From Scilla litardierei (lineage: Eukaryota; Streptophyta; Magnoliopsida; Asparagales; Asparagaceae), in the NCBI GenBank assembly GCA_030789695.1, contig CM061142.1, forward strand, positions 279,303,043 to 279,367,042: 64,000 nucleotides of DNA. Reading direction: 5' to 3'. A model generated the notes under the pieces. That model was given only the letters and a program-made list of their open reading frames with translations. It had not been told where the DNA came from and ran no database searches. The number at the start of each line of letters is the position of its first letter. Positions within the stretch are counted from its first letter, which is position 1. Both the position numbers and the translations under genes were made by a program. This document shows positions 21,348 to 32,027 of this stretch, piece after piece.

Positions 21348-23460
21348 TGATCGGCCCCGGATATACACCCAGAGAACAATTGTAGTTTTACCTCAAGCGC
21401 ACGGTCAAGTGGCGAGCGGGTATCGAACACGAGGAGGTGGTGTTGGTTCCAATCTATCATAGGTTGGCTCGACTACGAATGTATTATTGGTGGAGATGGT
21501 TATGGAGTGATATAATAGAAATGGTGGTGGATGTCGGTGTCGATGATAAAGAAGTCGGATAAAATATCGATTCAAATATAAGATAATAAAAGTGTCTAAG
21601 GCTAGGAAATCCCCACTACGGGTCGTCATTCATCCTTGTAAATAGTAAATCTCAATATTACTAGACTTGTGTCGAGGTGAACTAGTCGTAACTGAATAGA
21701 GAACCAAGCTCACGCTCTCACGCTATTACCGGTCTATAGCAAACCTAGGGTAGGGTCCAATCTCTTGCAAACCCTAACCTAAACAAGCTAGCGTTAAGGA
21801 CGACATCATTGTTCAATCGCCCCTCGAGCCCACTCTCGTGCAAACTCGAGTTACGATCTAGGTCGTGATAGTTTGTATGCGTCCAATCTCTTGCAAACGA
21901 ATATGGGTATAGATCTATAATAAAAATACTAGCTTTGGTCCAATCTCTTGCAAACCAAGTCTAGAGAATCTCGATTATAAACCTAAATCGAATATCTAGG
22001 CCTTCCCATCGATTAGAATCCAATCTCTTGCAAACCCCAATCGATGGAAATCCCTACCTATCCGTAATAAATCGATCACAACCTAACCTCCTAGCAATTC
22101 TAGCAATTTAGAAATTCATTCATCACAAATTTGAAATTAGATCCGTAGGGTTCATCCCCATGAGCCCTAGAACATCAAATCTACTCAAGCATAGCAACAA
22201 CGATATAGGAATCAATAAAAACCATTGCTTGCATGTGAAAAGATAGCAAATCAAAGATTCAAATAATAAGAATAAAAATACTTAGCTTTGATGAAGATCT
22301 TCAATCTAAATACAAGCTTTTAGATCCAAGAGGGGGCCTAGGGCATGGCCTAACCTCTAAAATAATCACTAAGAAAACATCATGGGAACCCCCTTTAATG
22401 GTGGCTACAAACCTCTTATATAGCCCCCAAAAAACCCTAGCAAACAGCCCCTAAAAACCCTCTGAAACCTGCGCCCAAAATAAGTTCTGCGCCTAACTTA
22501 AGTTCTGCGCCAGTCGCGACTCGGCCGAGTGGAAAGCTCACTCGGCCGAGTGGGAATTCCTGCAAAATTTCCAGAGAATAGCACTCTGTCAAAAACTGGT
22601 AAAAACTGGTCACTCAGCCGAGTGGGAATCTCACTCGGCCGAGTGGAAATGTCACTTGGTCGAGTGACACTGACATGCGAATTCTAGCACTACAACATCG
22701 ACTTGTAGAAATTCCCCAGATTTCATCCGACCTCCGATTGAATCGTTCTTGGTGGCGTTGGAACCGTCATGAAGTCTACTATCCACAAAAAATATGAGAA
22801 AAATACTTTGACCTCTGAAATGATAGAATATTTCAAAAGAGTGGGAGGTTGTCTGAAAATCTGGGCGCTGCATGTCCTCGGCATCACTCGACCGAGCGGC
22901 AAATGTCACTCGGCCGAGGGGCTTTTGGTACTCGGCCGAGTCGGAGCTTGTAGTCGACTGACGGATTACAGTAAGTCTGGTCTTTTGGATGCCGTCGTTC
23001 GTGTGCCACTCGGGCGAGTGGTGTCTCCATACTCGGCCAAGTGGGATGTCGTCACTCGGCCGAGTGCACGCTAATCTTCAAGTAATTGCGTGTCTGATCT
23101 GGCCGGCTGAGCAGGCTTCTTTGCTCGGCCGAGTGACTCCTTCACTCGGCCGAGTGGCATGCTGAAAATGCCCAATCTTTATCATTTCGCTTCCTCTTCG
23201 ATCTAACGACGTTCTTTCTTCTTCCACTCGTCTTCTATCGCTGATTGGTCCTCAATAAGTCCATGAGCGATGCTCCATTACGCGTGCAAGTCCTTTAAGC
23301 TCATTTTTGCTCCCAATTGCTCATATTTCCTGAAATCCGACAAAAACAAGAAATAGTGAAAAGTAACACAATATCATCGAATAATCGTGAAAATCGCAAT
23401 ATGAGCAACCGAAATGGCATGCAAATATGCAGAAAAAAGGTGTAAAATATGGACACATCA
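21348..23460 (-). repeat. Element B 3' LTR
   Basis: This is the left LTR. The TATA box TATATAAG (minus) is at 22415-22424 and palindromes of the CACTCGGCCGAGTG type span 22518-23156. The outer end is ...GGACACATCA, which differs from the other LTR (...GGACCGAACA). Confidence 0.92.
22518..23156. promoter_or_regulatory. Palindrome array in 3' LTR of element B
   Basis: CACTCGGCCGAGTG-type 14-mers start at 22518/22539, 22611/22632/22653 (two exact 21-bp steps), 22885/22907/22929 (22-bp steps), 23007/23030/23053 (23-bp steps) and 23122/23143 (21 bp). Confidence 0.75.
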
Positions 23461-23515
23461 AAATCCCCTAAGCTTACCTCTTACCCGTCCTCGAGGAAGA
23501 CAAGTAGAGAGATGA
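23461..23515 (-). promoter_or_regulatory. Element B 3' polypurine tract and hairpin
   Basis: The minus strand has GTAAGCTTAGGGGATTT against the LTR. The segment CTTGTCTTCCTCGAGGACGG beside it can fold around CTCGAG. It matches the position in A and C. Confidence 0.7.
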
Positions 23516-25429
23516 ACTCGGGAGATGAAAATAAAGAAAATAAAATGAAAAAGAAAGAACACGAGGTGGAAGGGGTCGCTAGATTCTTCTCTCAGATCTC
23601 AAGCCATATGCTACACATCACGATAACTTGGAAAATACAAATCACATGCTATAAGGATTTCATATCTTATATAAACATGGTACTTGCAAGCTTTTAAGAA
23701 CAACAAAAGGGATTCTCTAAATTCATACAATCAATTCATATACACGTCACGCATTTCATAGGATTTAATATACAAATGTTGGCGATGCACTTTTCAATCA
23801 AGAGGTATAACTGAAGCATATAAGAATCACGCCAAACATGCAATGGAGAATGGAATAAATCATGGCATTCACATATTTATATCGATTCATAAGAAATCTC
23901 CATAACTAAGGTATTTTGCTAAGTTTCAGCATTATCAAACTTCCCCATTCATGCACCTCTCCACTCTAATGACGTACTCACTCATATGGTCAAATGAATT
24001 CAACCCCCCAAGCTTAGCTTGAGGCATCGTATCTAAAGGAATATGATAGTGGAAAATGGGATTTTTGCCTTGATTTTCCCAAGTATTTTGTGGCTCTAAT
24101 AATGAGATAGAGAAATATTTTTTTTCTTTTGAACTTTGTTTCTCATTTTCCTTCTTGGATTTTTGTAGGAGCAATTTGATTTGTATTTTTGGATTTTTGC
24201 TCATTTTTGGCTTTTTGGACTTTTTGGAGCTAACTTTTTCATTTGTGTGGATTTTTGGGAAATAGATGCGATATAAGAAGCTTTAGGAGGTGAACTCAAG
24301 TGACATGTAGATAATAAAAAGATATATGTGGAGAAAGAAATAATGTAACACTCGGTTCACTCTAAGATGTGCACGAACGGTTCAATAAAATAATACTTCA
24401 ACTAAAACTAATATGTAAGCATGGATATTCTCAATCATCTCAATAAAAAGTGAAGTCAAGCGGTAAAGCGCACAATCATATCAGGCATGCAACAGAAGGT
24501 GAATAAGACAATAAAACTGATGCTTCAGATATACTAATGATGCGTGAATCTTGGTGCATTTCCAACAAAAGCATACCAAACACTAATCCATACATTCAGC
24601 TTCAATTAATATCATGCATTCATGTAGATGAATCATTAAAAGAAATGGATTTGCAAGCACATGTGAATAGCAAGACTATGGAATACTCTAAGTAGCATGG
24701 CAAGGAATAATAAGCATCGTGATGGCTACTAAAGCAATAAGATATATCATCATAAGGAACAAATCTAGCAAAAGTAGGAAAGGAAAATAAAGATATAAAA
24801 ATAAAAGAGAGGAAAGAAAGAAAAACAAGCACACAACATGATGCATGAACACACATAAAAGGAAAATAAGATGGAAAATTCAAAAAGATGATGCAAAAAT
24901 TTGTAAAATTCTAAAAAACCCTAAAATAAAGTAAAAATGCAACTAATGCATCTAAATGGCATGAAAATGCACTCCCCAAGCTTAAACTTCACATTGTTCT
25001 CAATGTGATCATAATGAAAGAATATGAGGAACAACGATAATAATAAGGGGGTGAATGAAAAATGATGATATGAATGACATGAAATCCTAATGCAACTACA
25101 TGCACATACAATGATGCATGAGAGAGCCTTCCCCCAAGCTTATGCTAAACAATCCTATTCAAATGACTCGATCAATAAAATCATAACTTTGCAAAGCATG
25201 ATCAAGTCAAATGAATAGGAAAGTAAGTATTCACTTGAAAGACATGCTCGATGGGTGGTGAGCAAAAGGATGTGACACAACAAAATATGGAGAGGGTAAT
25301 TAATATATATAATGGATTTGGGGTGTAAAAATTTTTGTTGCCGTCATAAGAAGTGATATTTATTCAATCAAATCTATCCGGTCCCCTCGCTGTCGAGAGG
25401 ATTCGGGTTTATTGAAAGCATAAAAATTT
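23516..25429 (-). other. Element B 3' non-coding interior
   Basis: No credible gene is present. The region contains a T-rich stretch with tttttggatttttg (about 24140-24260) and polypurine tracts near 24005, 24971 and 25130. Confidence 0.65.
24971..25008 (-). promoter_or_regulatory. Internal polypurine tract plus hairpin (element B)
   Basis: The sense strand has TCACATTG-AGAA-CAATGTGA followed by AGTTTAAGCTTGGGGAGT. The stem differs from those in A and C, but the changes are paired. Confidence 0.6.
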
Positions 25430-26367
25430 CTACACTACTGGATTGATATCACCTATAGCAAAAGGCGGATCCAATATCTTTGTCGGTGCAGGCAACTGCT
25501 CCAACTGCTCTTTCTGTGGCTCTGCTAGATGCGTATGTCCACAGACTCCATCAGACTCCAGCAATGCGGCTCCCAGCACCTCTCCAAGGACTCCACCTGT
25601 ATCCTGCAAAAGATAAGCCACATCAATCTGATATGGATAATTCATCCCCAAAATAAATGTATTCCAAAGAGGGTCATCAACATAAGTATTTAAAATTAAA
25701 GACGGGTGATAACACTTCCCTGGAAATAAATCTCCACTCTCGTATACCACGTCGATCAACTTCTCATTGTTCGCCTTAGGTTGTTCAGGTAGCTTGGGCA
25801 TATAAGCGTAGGTCTCATCAGGCAGCTCCTCATCATCATCAGACTTATCCCATCGCACCTCCTGATCATATTCAATAGCGTCCATGGGTGCTAACTCCTC
25901 GCTCTCCTCCTCGTATACGTCCCATCGTACCTCTTGATCGTATGTACATGAATCCTGCAAAAGGCACGATGAGTCGCCAAAATCTGAATCATAAAAAACA
26001 TCATACACGGGAGGAGAATCAAATGTTGGAGATGATGGAGTAAAGAGATCTCCATGAAGGGGAGCCATAAGCTTTGTGGGATTGTCCTCAACATCAGTGG
26101 AAGCGTGGTCCTCGGAGGGATGCTCAGCCTCTGTAGAAGGTGGGGATGGCTGCGGTAGCTCGAAAGGAGGGGGCACAATTCGGGCTCCATCTGTGTGCAG
26201 ATGTCATCGTCCAAAGTCACGTCCTCCTCGATGGTCTGCTCCACTACTGTATGCATGACCTCCATAATAATATCCTCTGATGGTATAGGCTGCTCTGACT
26301 CAGGTGGGTGGCAGGGGGAGGCGACGACGGCATAAGGTGGCTCTATAGGCTCATGTATCTCGACCAT
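25430..26367 (-). pseudogene. Element B ORF related to element A ORF (one frameshift)
   Basis: The frame begins MVEIHEPIEPPYAVV at 26367 and is acidic and Pro-rich. Near 26180, in a C-rich run (GTGCCCCCTCC), the open frame changes. It continues as FELPQPSPPS and has two copies of YDQEVRWD. It ends with DPLWNTFILGMNY, LLQDTGG and LAEPQKEQLEQLPAP. This C-terminal block matches that of element A (5040-6401) and identifies a shared family. No catalytic motif is visible and the function is unknown. Confidence 0.6.
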
Positions 26368-26457
26368 GGTGTAAAAATGGGTCTTGTGCCCCGCAATTAG
26401 AGCATAGACTCCATCATCAATTGTGCCTGTGGAAGAGATACAATGAGTAATAAAGTT

Positions 26458-27033
26458 TTAAAATTCAAGCTCAAAAGTATCACCTGCCGTTATTGTCAAT
26501 GGACCGGAATTTCGAACTATGTCGACAATGTTTCTCAATAGGTCCGTGTACGTGTCCTCCTTTGGCAACTCAGATGTCTCTATTTGTGGAGTGTTGATGG
26601 TATAAAGGTGGATATGATCACCATCAAGTGAAGCATACACTCCATCTATGATAGTACCTACACTAGAGACATTAGCCATAACAAAATCGATGAATACTTG
26701 GTCGTATGGTTTACTTACCGTAACGGTTAGTGAACCAGTAGATCGAGCATCATCTATCATTTGCTCAAAGGCTGCTGCCAACTGCAAATCACTGAAATTT
26801 TCCACTTGCATCCTCTTCAAAAACTCACGTGAGGGTCCCCTTAGCCTTCTAGTGAAGATATCAAATAGCGTGGAGTCATTCCACTCATGGTCTGACTCCG
26901 TCTGGAACATTCCTAACATTCCTTCAAACCTAGACAAGGCTTTCTCGAAGGATTCTCCATCAGCCTGATAGAATGTAGCAAGATACATGTAGGATTGTAT
27001 AGAGCCCGCTCGCATTTTCTTTGGAAGCACCAT
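26458..27033 (-). CDS. Element B gag-like ORF, 191 codons
   Basis: The ORF begins MVLPKKMRAGSIQSYMY and carries YQADGESFEKALSRFEGML, LFDIFTRRLRGPSREFLKRM and LQLAAAFEQMIDDA. The pattern of an E-S-F-A-RF stretch, then a W and hydrophobic residues, resembles the core of retrotransposon Gag proteins in a degenerate form. The C-terminal part contains two similar segments (GSLTVTVSKP near residue 100 and GPLTITAGDT near residue 178), which suggests an internal duplication of about 80 residues. It lies directly after the leader, as expected for gag. Protease and pol are absent. The gag assignment is moderately likely, from position and pattern only. Confidence 0.5.
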   Translation of the reverse strand: MVLPKKMRAGSIQSYMYLATFYQADGESFEKALSRFEGMLGMFQTESDHEWNDSTLFDIFTRRLRGPSREFLKRMQVENFSDLQLAAAFEQMIDDARSTGSLTVTVSKPYDQVFIDFVMANVSSVGTIIDGVYASLDGDHIHLYTINTPQIETSELPKEDTYTDLLRNIVDIVRNSGPLTITAGDTFELEF

Positions 27034-27239
27034 CGCTGCAACAACTGTACCTGATCAAGCAAAGTAAACAACCTGGAAAAGACGTCAGTGGTACAAAGAG
27101 AGATAAAGATAATAATAGTAGCAGGTGGTGGGGAAAAAAATATCTCCCTCAATGTTTTTTTAATGTAGTCTAATCATCCTAATTGTGACAAATTGGCACC
27201 CAACGGGAAAACACCTCCCCGACAACGGCGCCAAAAACT
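27034..27239 (-). other. Element B leader
   Basis: Non-coding leader between the primer site and the gag-like ORF. It has a short T-run (27148-27161) and no ORF. Confidence 0.6.
27216..27233 (-). promoter_or_regulatory. Primer-binding site, tRNA-Asp type (element B)
   Basis: The minus strand reads TGGCGCCGTTGTCGGGGA, one base different from the site in element A. It lies 6 bp from the LTR. Confidence 0.85.
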
Positions 27240-28306
27240 TGATCGGCCCCGGATATACACCCGGAGAACGATTGTAGTTTTACCGCAAGCGCACGGTCAA
27301 GTGGCGAGCGGGTATCGAACATGAGGAGGTGTTGTTGGTTCCAATCTATCCTAGGTTGGCTCGACTACGAATGTATTATTGGTGGAGATGGTTATGGAGT
27401 GATATAATGGAAATGGTGGTGGATGTCGGTGTCGATGATAAAGAATTCGGATAAAATATCAATTCAAATATAAGATAATAAAAGTGTCTAGGGCTAGGAA
27501 ATCCACACTACGGGTCGTCATTCATCCTTGTAAATAGTAAATCTCAATATTACTAGACTTGTGTCGAGGTGAACTAGTCGTAACTGAATAGAGAGCCAAG
27601 CTCATACTCTCACGCTATTACCGGTTTATAGCAAACCTAGGGTAGGGTCCAATCTCTTGCAAACCCTAACCTAAACAAGCTAGCGTTAAGGACGACATCA
27701 TTGTTCAATCGCCCCTCGAGCCCACTCTCGTGCAAACTCGAGTTACGATCTAGGTTGTGATAGTTCGTATTCGTCCAATCTCTTGCAAATGAATATGGGT
27801 ATAGATCTATAATAAAAATCCTAGCTTTGGTCCAATCTCTTGCAAACCAAGTCTAGATAATCTCGATTATAAACCTAAATCGAATATCTAGGCATTCCCA
27901 TCGATTAGAATCCAATCTCTTGCAAATTCCAATCGATAGAAATCCCTACCTATCCGTAATAAATCAATCACAACCTAACCTTCTAGCAATTCTAGCAATT
28001 TAAAAATTCATTCATCACAAATATGAAATTAGATCCGTAGGGTTCATCCCCATGAGCCCTAGAACATCAAATCTACTCAAGCATAGCAACAACGATATAT
28101 GAATCAATAAAAACCATTACTTGCATGTGAAAAGATAGCAAATCAAAGATTCAAATAATAAGAATAAAAATACTTAGCTTTGATGAAGATCTTCAAGCCA
28201 AATACAAGCTTTTAGATCCAAGAGTGGGCATAGGGCATGGCCTAACCTCTAAAATAATCACTAAGAAAACATCATGAGAACCCCCTCTAATGGTGGCTAC
28301 AAACCT

Positions 28307-28316
28307 CTTATATAGC
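28307..28316 (-). promoter_or_regulatory. TATA box of element B 5' LTR
   Basis: GGGGGCTATATAAGAGG on the minus strand lies downstream (in sense) of the palindrome array. Confidence 0.65.
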
Positions 28317-28408
28317 CCCCAAAAACCCTAGCAAACAGCCCCTAAAAACCCTCCGAAACCCGCGCCCAAAATAAGTTCTGCGCCTAACTTAAGTTCTGCG
28401 CCAGTCGC

Positions 28409-29047
28409 GACTCGGCCGAGTGGGAAGCTCACTCGACCGAGTGGGAATTCCTGCAAAATTTCCAGAGAACAGCACTCTGTCAAAAACTGGCAAAAACTGG
28501 TCACTCGGCCGAGTGGGAATCTCTCTCGGCCGAGTGGAAACGTCACTCGGCCGGGTGACACTGACATGCGAATTCCAGCATTGTAGCATCGACTTGCAGA
28601 AATTACCCAGATTTCATCCGACCTCCGATTGACGCGTTCTTGGTGGCGTTGGAACCGTCATGAAGTCTAATATCCATAAAAAATATGCGAAAAATAATTT
28701 GACCTCTAGAATGATAGAAGATTTTAAAAGAGTGGGAGGCTATCTGAAAATCTGGGCGCTGCGTGTCCTCGGCATCACTCAGCCGAGCGGCAAATGTCAC
28801 TCGGCCGAGGGGCTTTTGGTACTCGGCTGAGTCGGAGCTCGTAGTCGACTGACGGATTACAGTAAGTCTGGTCTTTTGGATGCCGTCGTTCGTGTGCCAC
28901 TCGGGCGAGTGGTGTCTCCATACTCGGCCAAGTGGGATGTCGTCACTCGGCCGAGTGCACGCTAATCTTCAAGTAATTGCGTGTCTGATCTGGCCGGCTG
29001 AGCAGGCTTCTTTGCTCGGCCGAGTGACTCCTTCACTCGGCCGAGTG
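28409..29047. promoter_or_regulatory. Phased palindrome array upstream of TATA (element B 5' LTR)
   Basis: Thirteen or so 14-mers of the CACTCGGCCGAGTG type occur in groups with 21-23 bp between starts, for example 28409/28430. The array duplicates the one at 22518-23156. Confidence 0.75.
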
Positions 29048-31008
29048 GCATGCTGAAAATGCCCAATCTTTATCATTTCGCTTCCTCTTCGATCTAACGA
29101 CGTTCTTTCTTCTTCCACTCGTCTTCTATCGCTGATTGGTCCTCAATAAGTCCATGAGCGATGCTCCATTACGCGTGCAAGTCCTTTAAGCTCATTTTTG
29201 CTCCCAATTGCTCATATTTCCTGAAATCCGACAAAAACAAGAAATAGTGAAAAGTAACACAATATCATCGAATAATCGTGAAAATCGCAATATGAGCAAC
29301 CGAAATGGCATGCAAATATGCAGAAAAAAGGTGTAAAATATGGACCGAACATCGGCCACCACCCTCTCCTCCTCCTTCTCCACCCTCTCCTCCTCTCCAA
29401 GCTCTCAAAAACAGCAACAAACCATGCTCTTGGCCGAAAATTCTGTGCACAGCAGCACTCGACGGAAAACTCTTGGCCGCCGACTGTTCGCCGCCGTCGA
29501 CGACCACCCCCCCCCCCCCCCCAAGTGACTCTTATTTGACACCCTTATCATCTGCAATTCCCTTTACCCTCTTCCCACATCTCTATCACCTCGAAAACCC
29601 CTTGGAACTCACCCCTAGCGTCTTTTTTTGACAGCTTACGCACCGCCACTTCAAACCCGTCGCCCGGCCACCTCCGGCGACCACCTTACCACCGTTGAAA
29701 TCCTATCGAACCATCTATCATCTGCAACTACCCATTTTCTCTTCTCTCATCTCAAACTCCTCAAAATCCCCTTGAAATCGAGCCCTAATGGTAGTTTTTG
29801 ACAGATCTGTGCTCTATCGTTCAACGCCGGTGCATGGCCATCTCCAACCACTTCCGGTGATCACTCCACCACCATTGGATCCCTCTTGAACCCCTTCAGC
29901 TACTGCAAGTTTCCTTTGACTCTTTTGATTGCTTTTTTCTGCTGAGACGTGCAACAACGGCCGTTGCATGAATCTGTCCTCTTCGTCTTCTCATGGCCGC
30001 CCACCACCGTGCGCTGACGCCGTCGGCAGCCCACCGGGCCGAGCAACCTCCACTGATCCCCTTCAAACACTGGTAGCCCTCTTGGATCCTAGGAGTTCAC
30101 GCGCATCACTGAACTCACGTTTTTTTACCCGACATTGTCGTTGTTATGAAGATCCGTTGCGCTGCCGTAACAGGAGTGAGATCACCGCTTGCTCGTTGTT
30201 CGTTTCTCCACCTCACTATCCAAAAGGGTCTCACTGTGCTACCCATGGCCGAGACATTGCAGACGATGCCGACCCATCGCCGTTCAGACCCGACATTCGC
30301 TTTTCGATCGACATCAAAAGGTTAGTCCTCTAACGTGTAGTAAGAACCCCCACTATAGCAAATCGAAAACCTAATCTAAAAATCGTCAACAATAGCTAAA
30401 TTTCATTTCCGTACCTTTAAAACCTTGCAAAAATATTAGACATTGACGAAGGACTAAATTTCTGTGCATATAGGATAGATCGTCGATTAGGCTGAACTGA
30501 AAGGAAAACGTGACTATGACTGCTAGTATAGCTCTGCTGAACCTAGAAATAAACTCTAATAGGAATGATGAAAAACATGTCCTGACACCGCCGTTGACCC
30601 GTTTCAGACGGACCCTCGCTGACGCACCGCTTTGACGAGATGATCCGGACCGACGCACCGCAGGCAAGTGTTTACACTTGTGTTCTTACGGCCATGTTTA
30701 GGCATTCCCCTTCTTAGGAAGTTACAGAATATTTAAAAAGAACTGGACGTGAAATGATAGTGTCCGGGACCCCCTTGACAGTTTAGACTTGACGACGAAG
30801 TCTAAGCACAACAACAACAACTGACACCTTAGGGTTTTTCTGTGTATGCATGCATGTGGACCCCCTAGAATCAACAAAGACAACAACTGCTACCATAGGT
30901 TTTATTTCTGTGTGCATGCATATGAACACTCTAGAATGAACAACTCTCATCCAGTTTTGACATGTCATGTAACTCTCATCTATTCTCGTCTTGTTTTGTC
31001 ATGTCATG

Positions 31009-31275
31009 TATTGCATAAGAATGCGGGCGAATAGGGCACTCTCCAAGCTAGAGAGAGTGATCCCTTGTCATGATTGGAAATAGATAAGCATGCAGGCGAA
31101 TAGGGCACTCTCCAAGCTAGAGAGAGTGATCCCTTGTCATGATTGGAAATGGATAAGCCTGCGGACGAATGGGCACTCTCCAAGCTAGAGAGAGTGATCC
31201 CTTGTCACGATTAATAATGGATAAGCCTGCGGGCAAATAGGGCACTCATCAAGTGAGTAGGTGATCCCTTGTCTT
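31009..31275. repeat. 69-bp tandem repeat, about 4 copies (E 5' LTR)
   Basis: The unit contains gcgggcgaatagggcactct and a short inverted element ctctccaagctagagag. Copies start at 31023, 31092, 31161 and 31229. The 3' LTR has the same array at 44655-44905. Confidence 0.9.
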
Positions 31276-31629
31276 GTATTGTCTTGATCACTTGGGTTTG
31301 GGGTAGGGTTGAGCGGTCGCACTGGGAGAGGGTCTGGCCGCCCTCAAACCGTAAGGTGTGAACCCTTCGAGTCACACATGTCTTGTCTTGTCTTGTCTTG
31401 TCCCGTCTAGCTTAGTCCGGTAGCATACGCTACGGCTACTGTCTGTCACGTTTTACTTTCTTGCATCGCTTTACTTTCTGCATATTATAACTATCATGTC
31501 ATAACAATAGCATGTTAGTCAACCAGTAAAATGTTGCTCTTAATTACCTTACACTTGCAGTAGAGTCTAACCCTTCCTTATAGACTTTACCTGACATACA
31601 GTTCCTTTTCTCTTAGGTGTTGTACGTCA

Positions 31630-31770
31630 GGTGTTGAGCCAGAGTACGTGGACGAGCTGGACGTACCTGAGTACTTGGAGCCAGAGGACGACGACCCGGA
31701 GCACGTTCCTGACGAGGACCAGACGCAAGGGTCTTTTCCGTCGCTGTCTTTCAGAGGTTATTACTTTTAG
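31630..31770 (+). other. Short acidic open frame inside the E LTR
   Basis: A 46-codon frame ending in TAG reads GVEPEYVDELDVPEYLEP, then EDDDPEHVPDEDQTQGS and a Ser/Phe-rich tail. It is preceded by a splice-acceptor-like TTTTCTCTTAG (31605-31616) and has no ATG of its own. The 3' LTR keeps the frame open at 45276-45416. Most differences between the two copies change the amino acid, so there is no sign of selection after duplication. It may be a decayed exon picked up by the LTR. Confidence 0.35.
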
Positions 31771-32027
31771 TTTACTCTCTTTCTGTAGTTGTTGCCATGT
31801 TGGGCTTCTTTTTAGACTTTTGTACTCGCTGGATATTCTCTCCTTATATTAATGAATGCAACTTTCATTCTGTATTTTCTGTTGTTCCGAATTTTATAAA
31901 TACAAGAACATGAAATCTTTAAAATGGTACTCCTACAGAAGCTTATTGGGCCCGAGCCTCACAGCTCCGACCTAAGCGGACCTTAGTCATGTTTCGCTTC
32001 TGTCGTTTTGGGAAGCAGGGCGTGACA

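Larger units (their letters stand above)
21348..29351 (-). mobile_element. Element B: complete non-autonomous Athila-like LTR retrotransposon
   Basis: LTRs at 21348-23460 and 27240-29351 (about 2.1 kb each) flank a 3.8-kb interior. The target-site duplication TCGGC stands at 21343-21347 and 29352-29356. The primer site (27216-27233) shows minus orientation. The interior holds a gag-like ORF and a second ORF related to that of element A, but no polymerase. LTR divergence is uneven: about 40-50 differences in the first 1.6 kb, none in the next 505 bp. Confidence 0.92.
27240..29351 (-). repeat. Element B 5' LTR
   Basis: This is the right LTR. U3 is at its right end, with palindromes at 28409-29047; the TATA box TATATAAG is at 28307-28316, about 1.07 kb from the U5 edge at 27240. 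The outermost six bases on the right (CGAACA) differ from the partner LTR (ACATCA). Confidence 0.92.
29357..32027 (+). repeat. Element E 5' LTR, right part
   Basis: It continues the LTR after element B and matches about 42985-45673. It ends GGGCGTGACA. It includes a C/T-rich stretch with a poly-C run (29508-29522), a 69-bp tandem array (31009-31275) and a short acidic open frame (31630-31770). Confidence 0.9.

Noticed and set aside
28409..29047. Palindrome array as a CRISPR array
   Set aside because: The repeats are only 14 bp, the spacers 6-9 bp, the genome is a plant, and the array lies in an LTR and is duplicated in the other LTR.
29305..29631. Pro/Ser-rich frame
   Set aside because: C/T-rich LTR sequence across the B/E junction; the first part lies in B and the rest in E.
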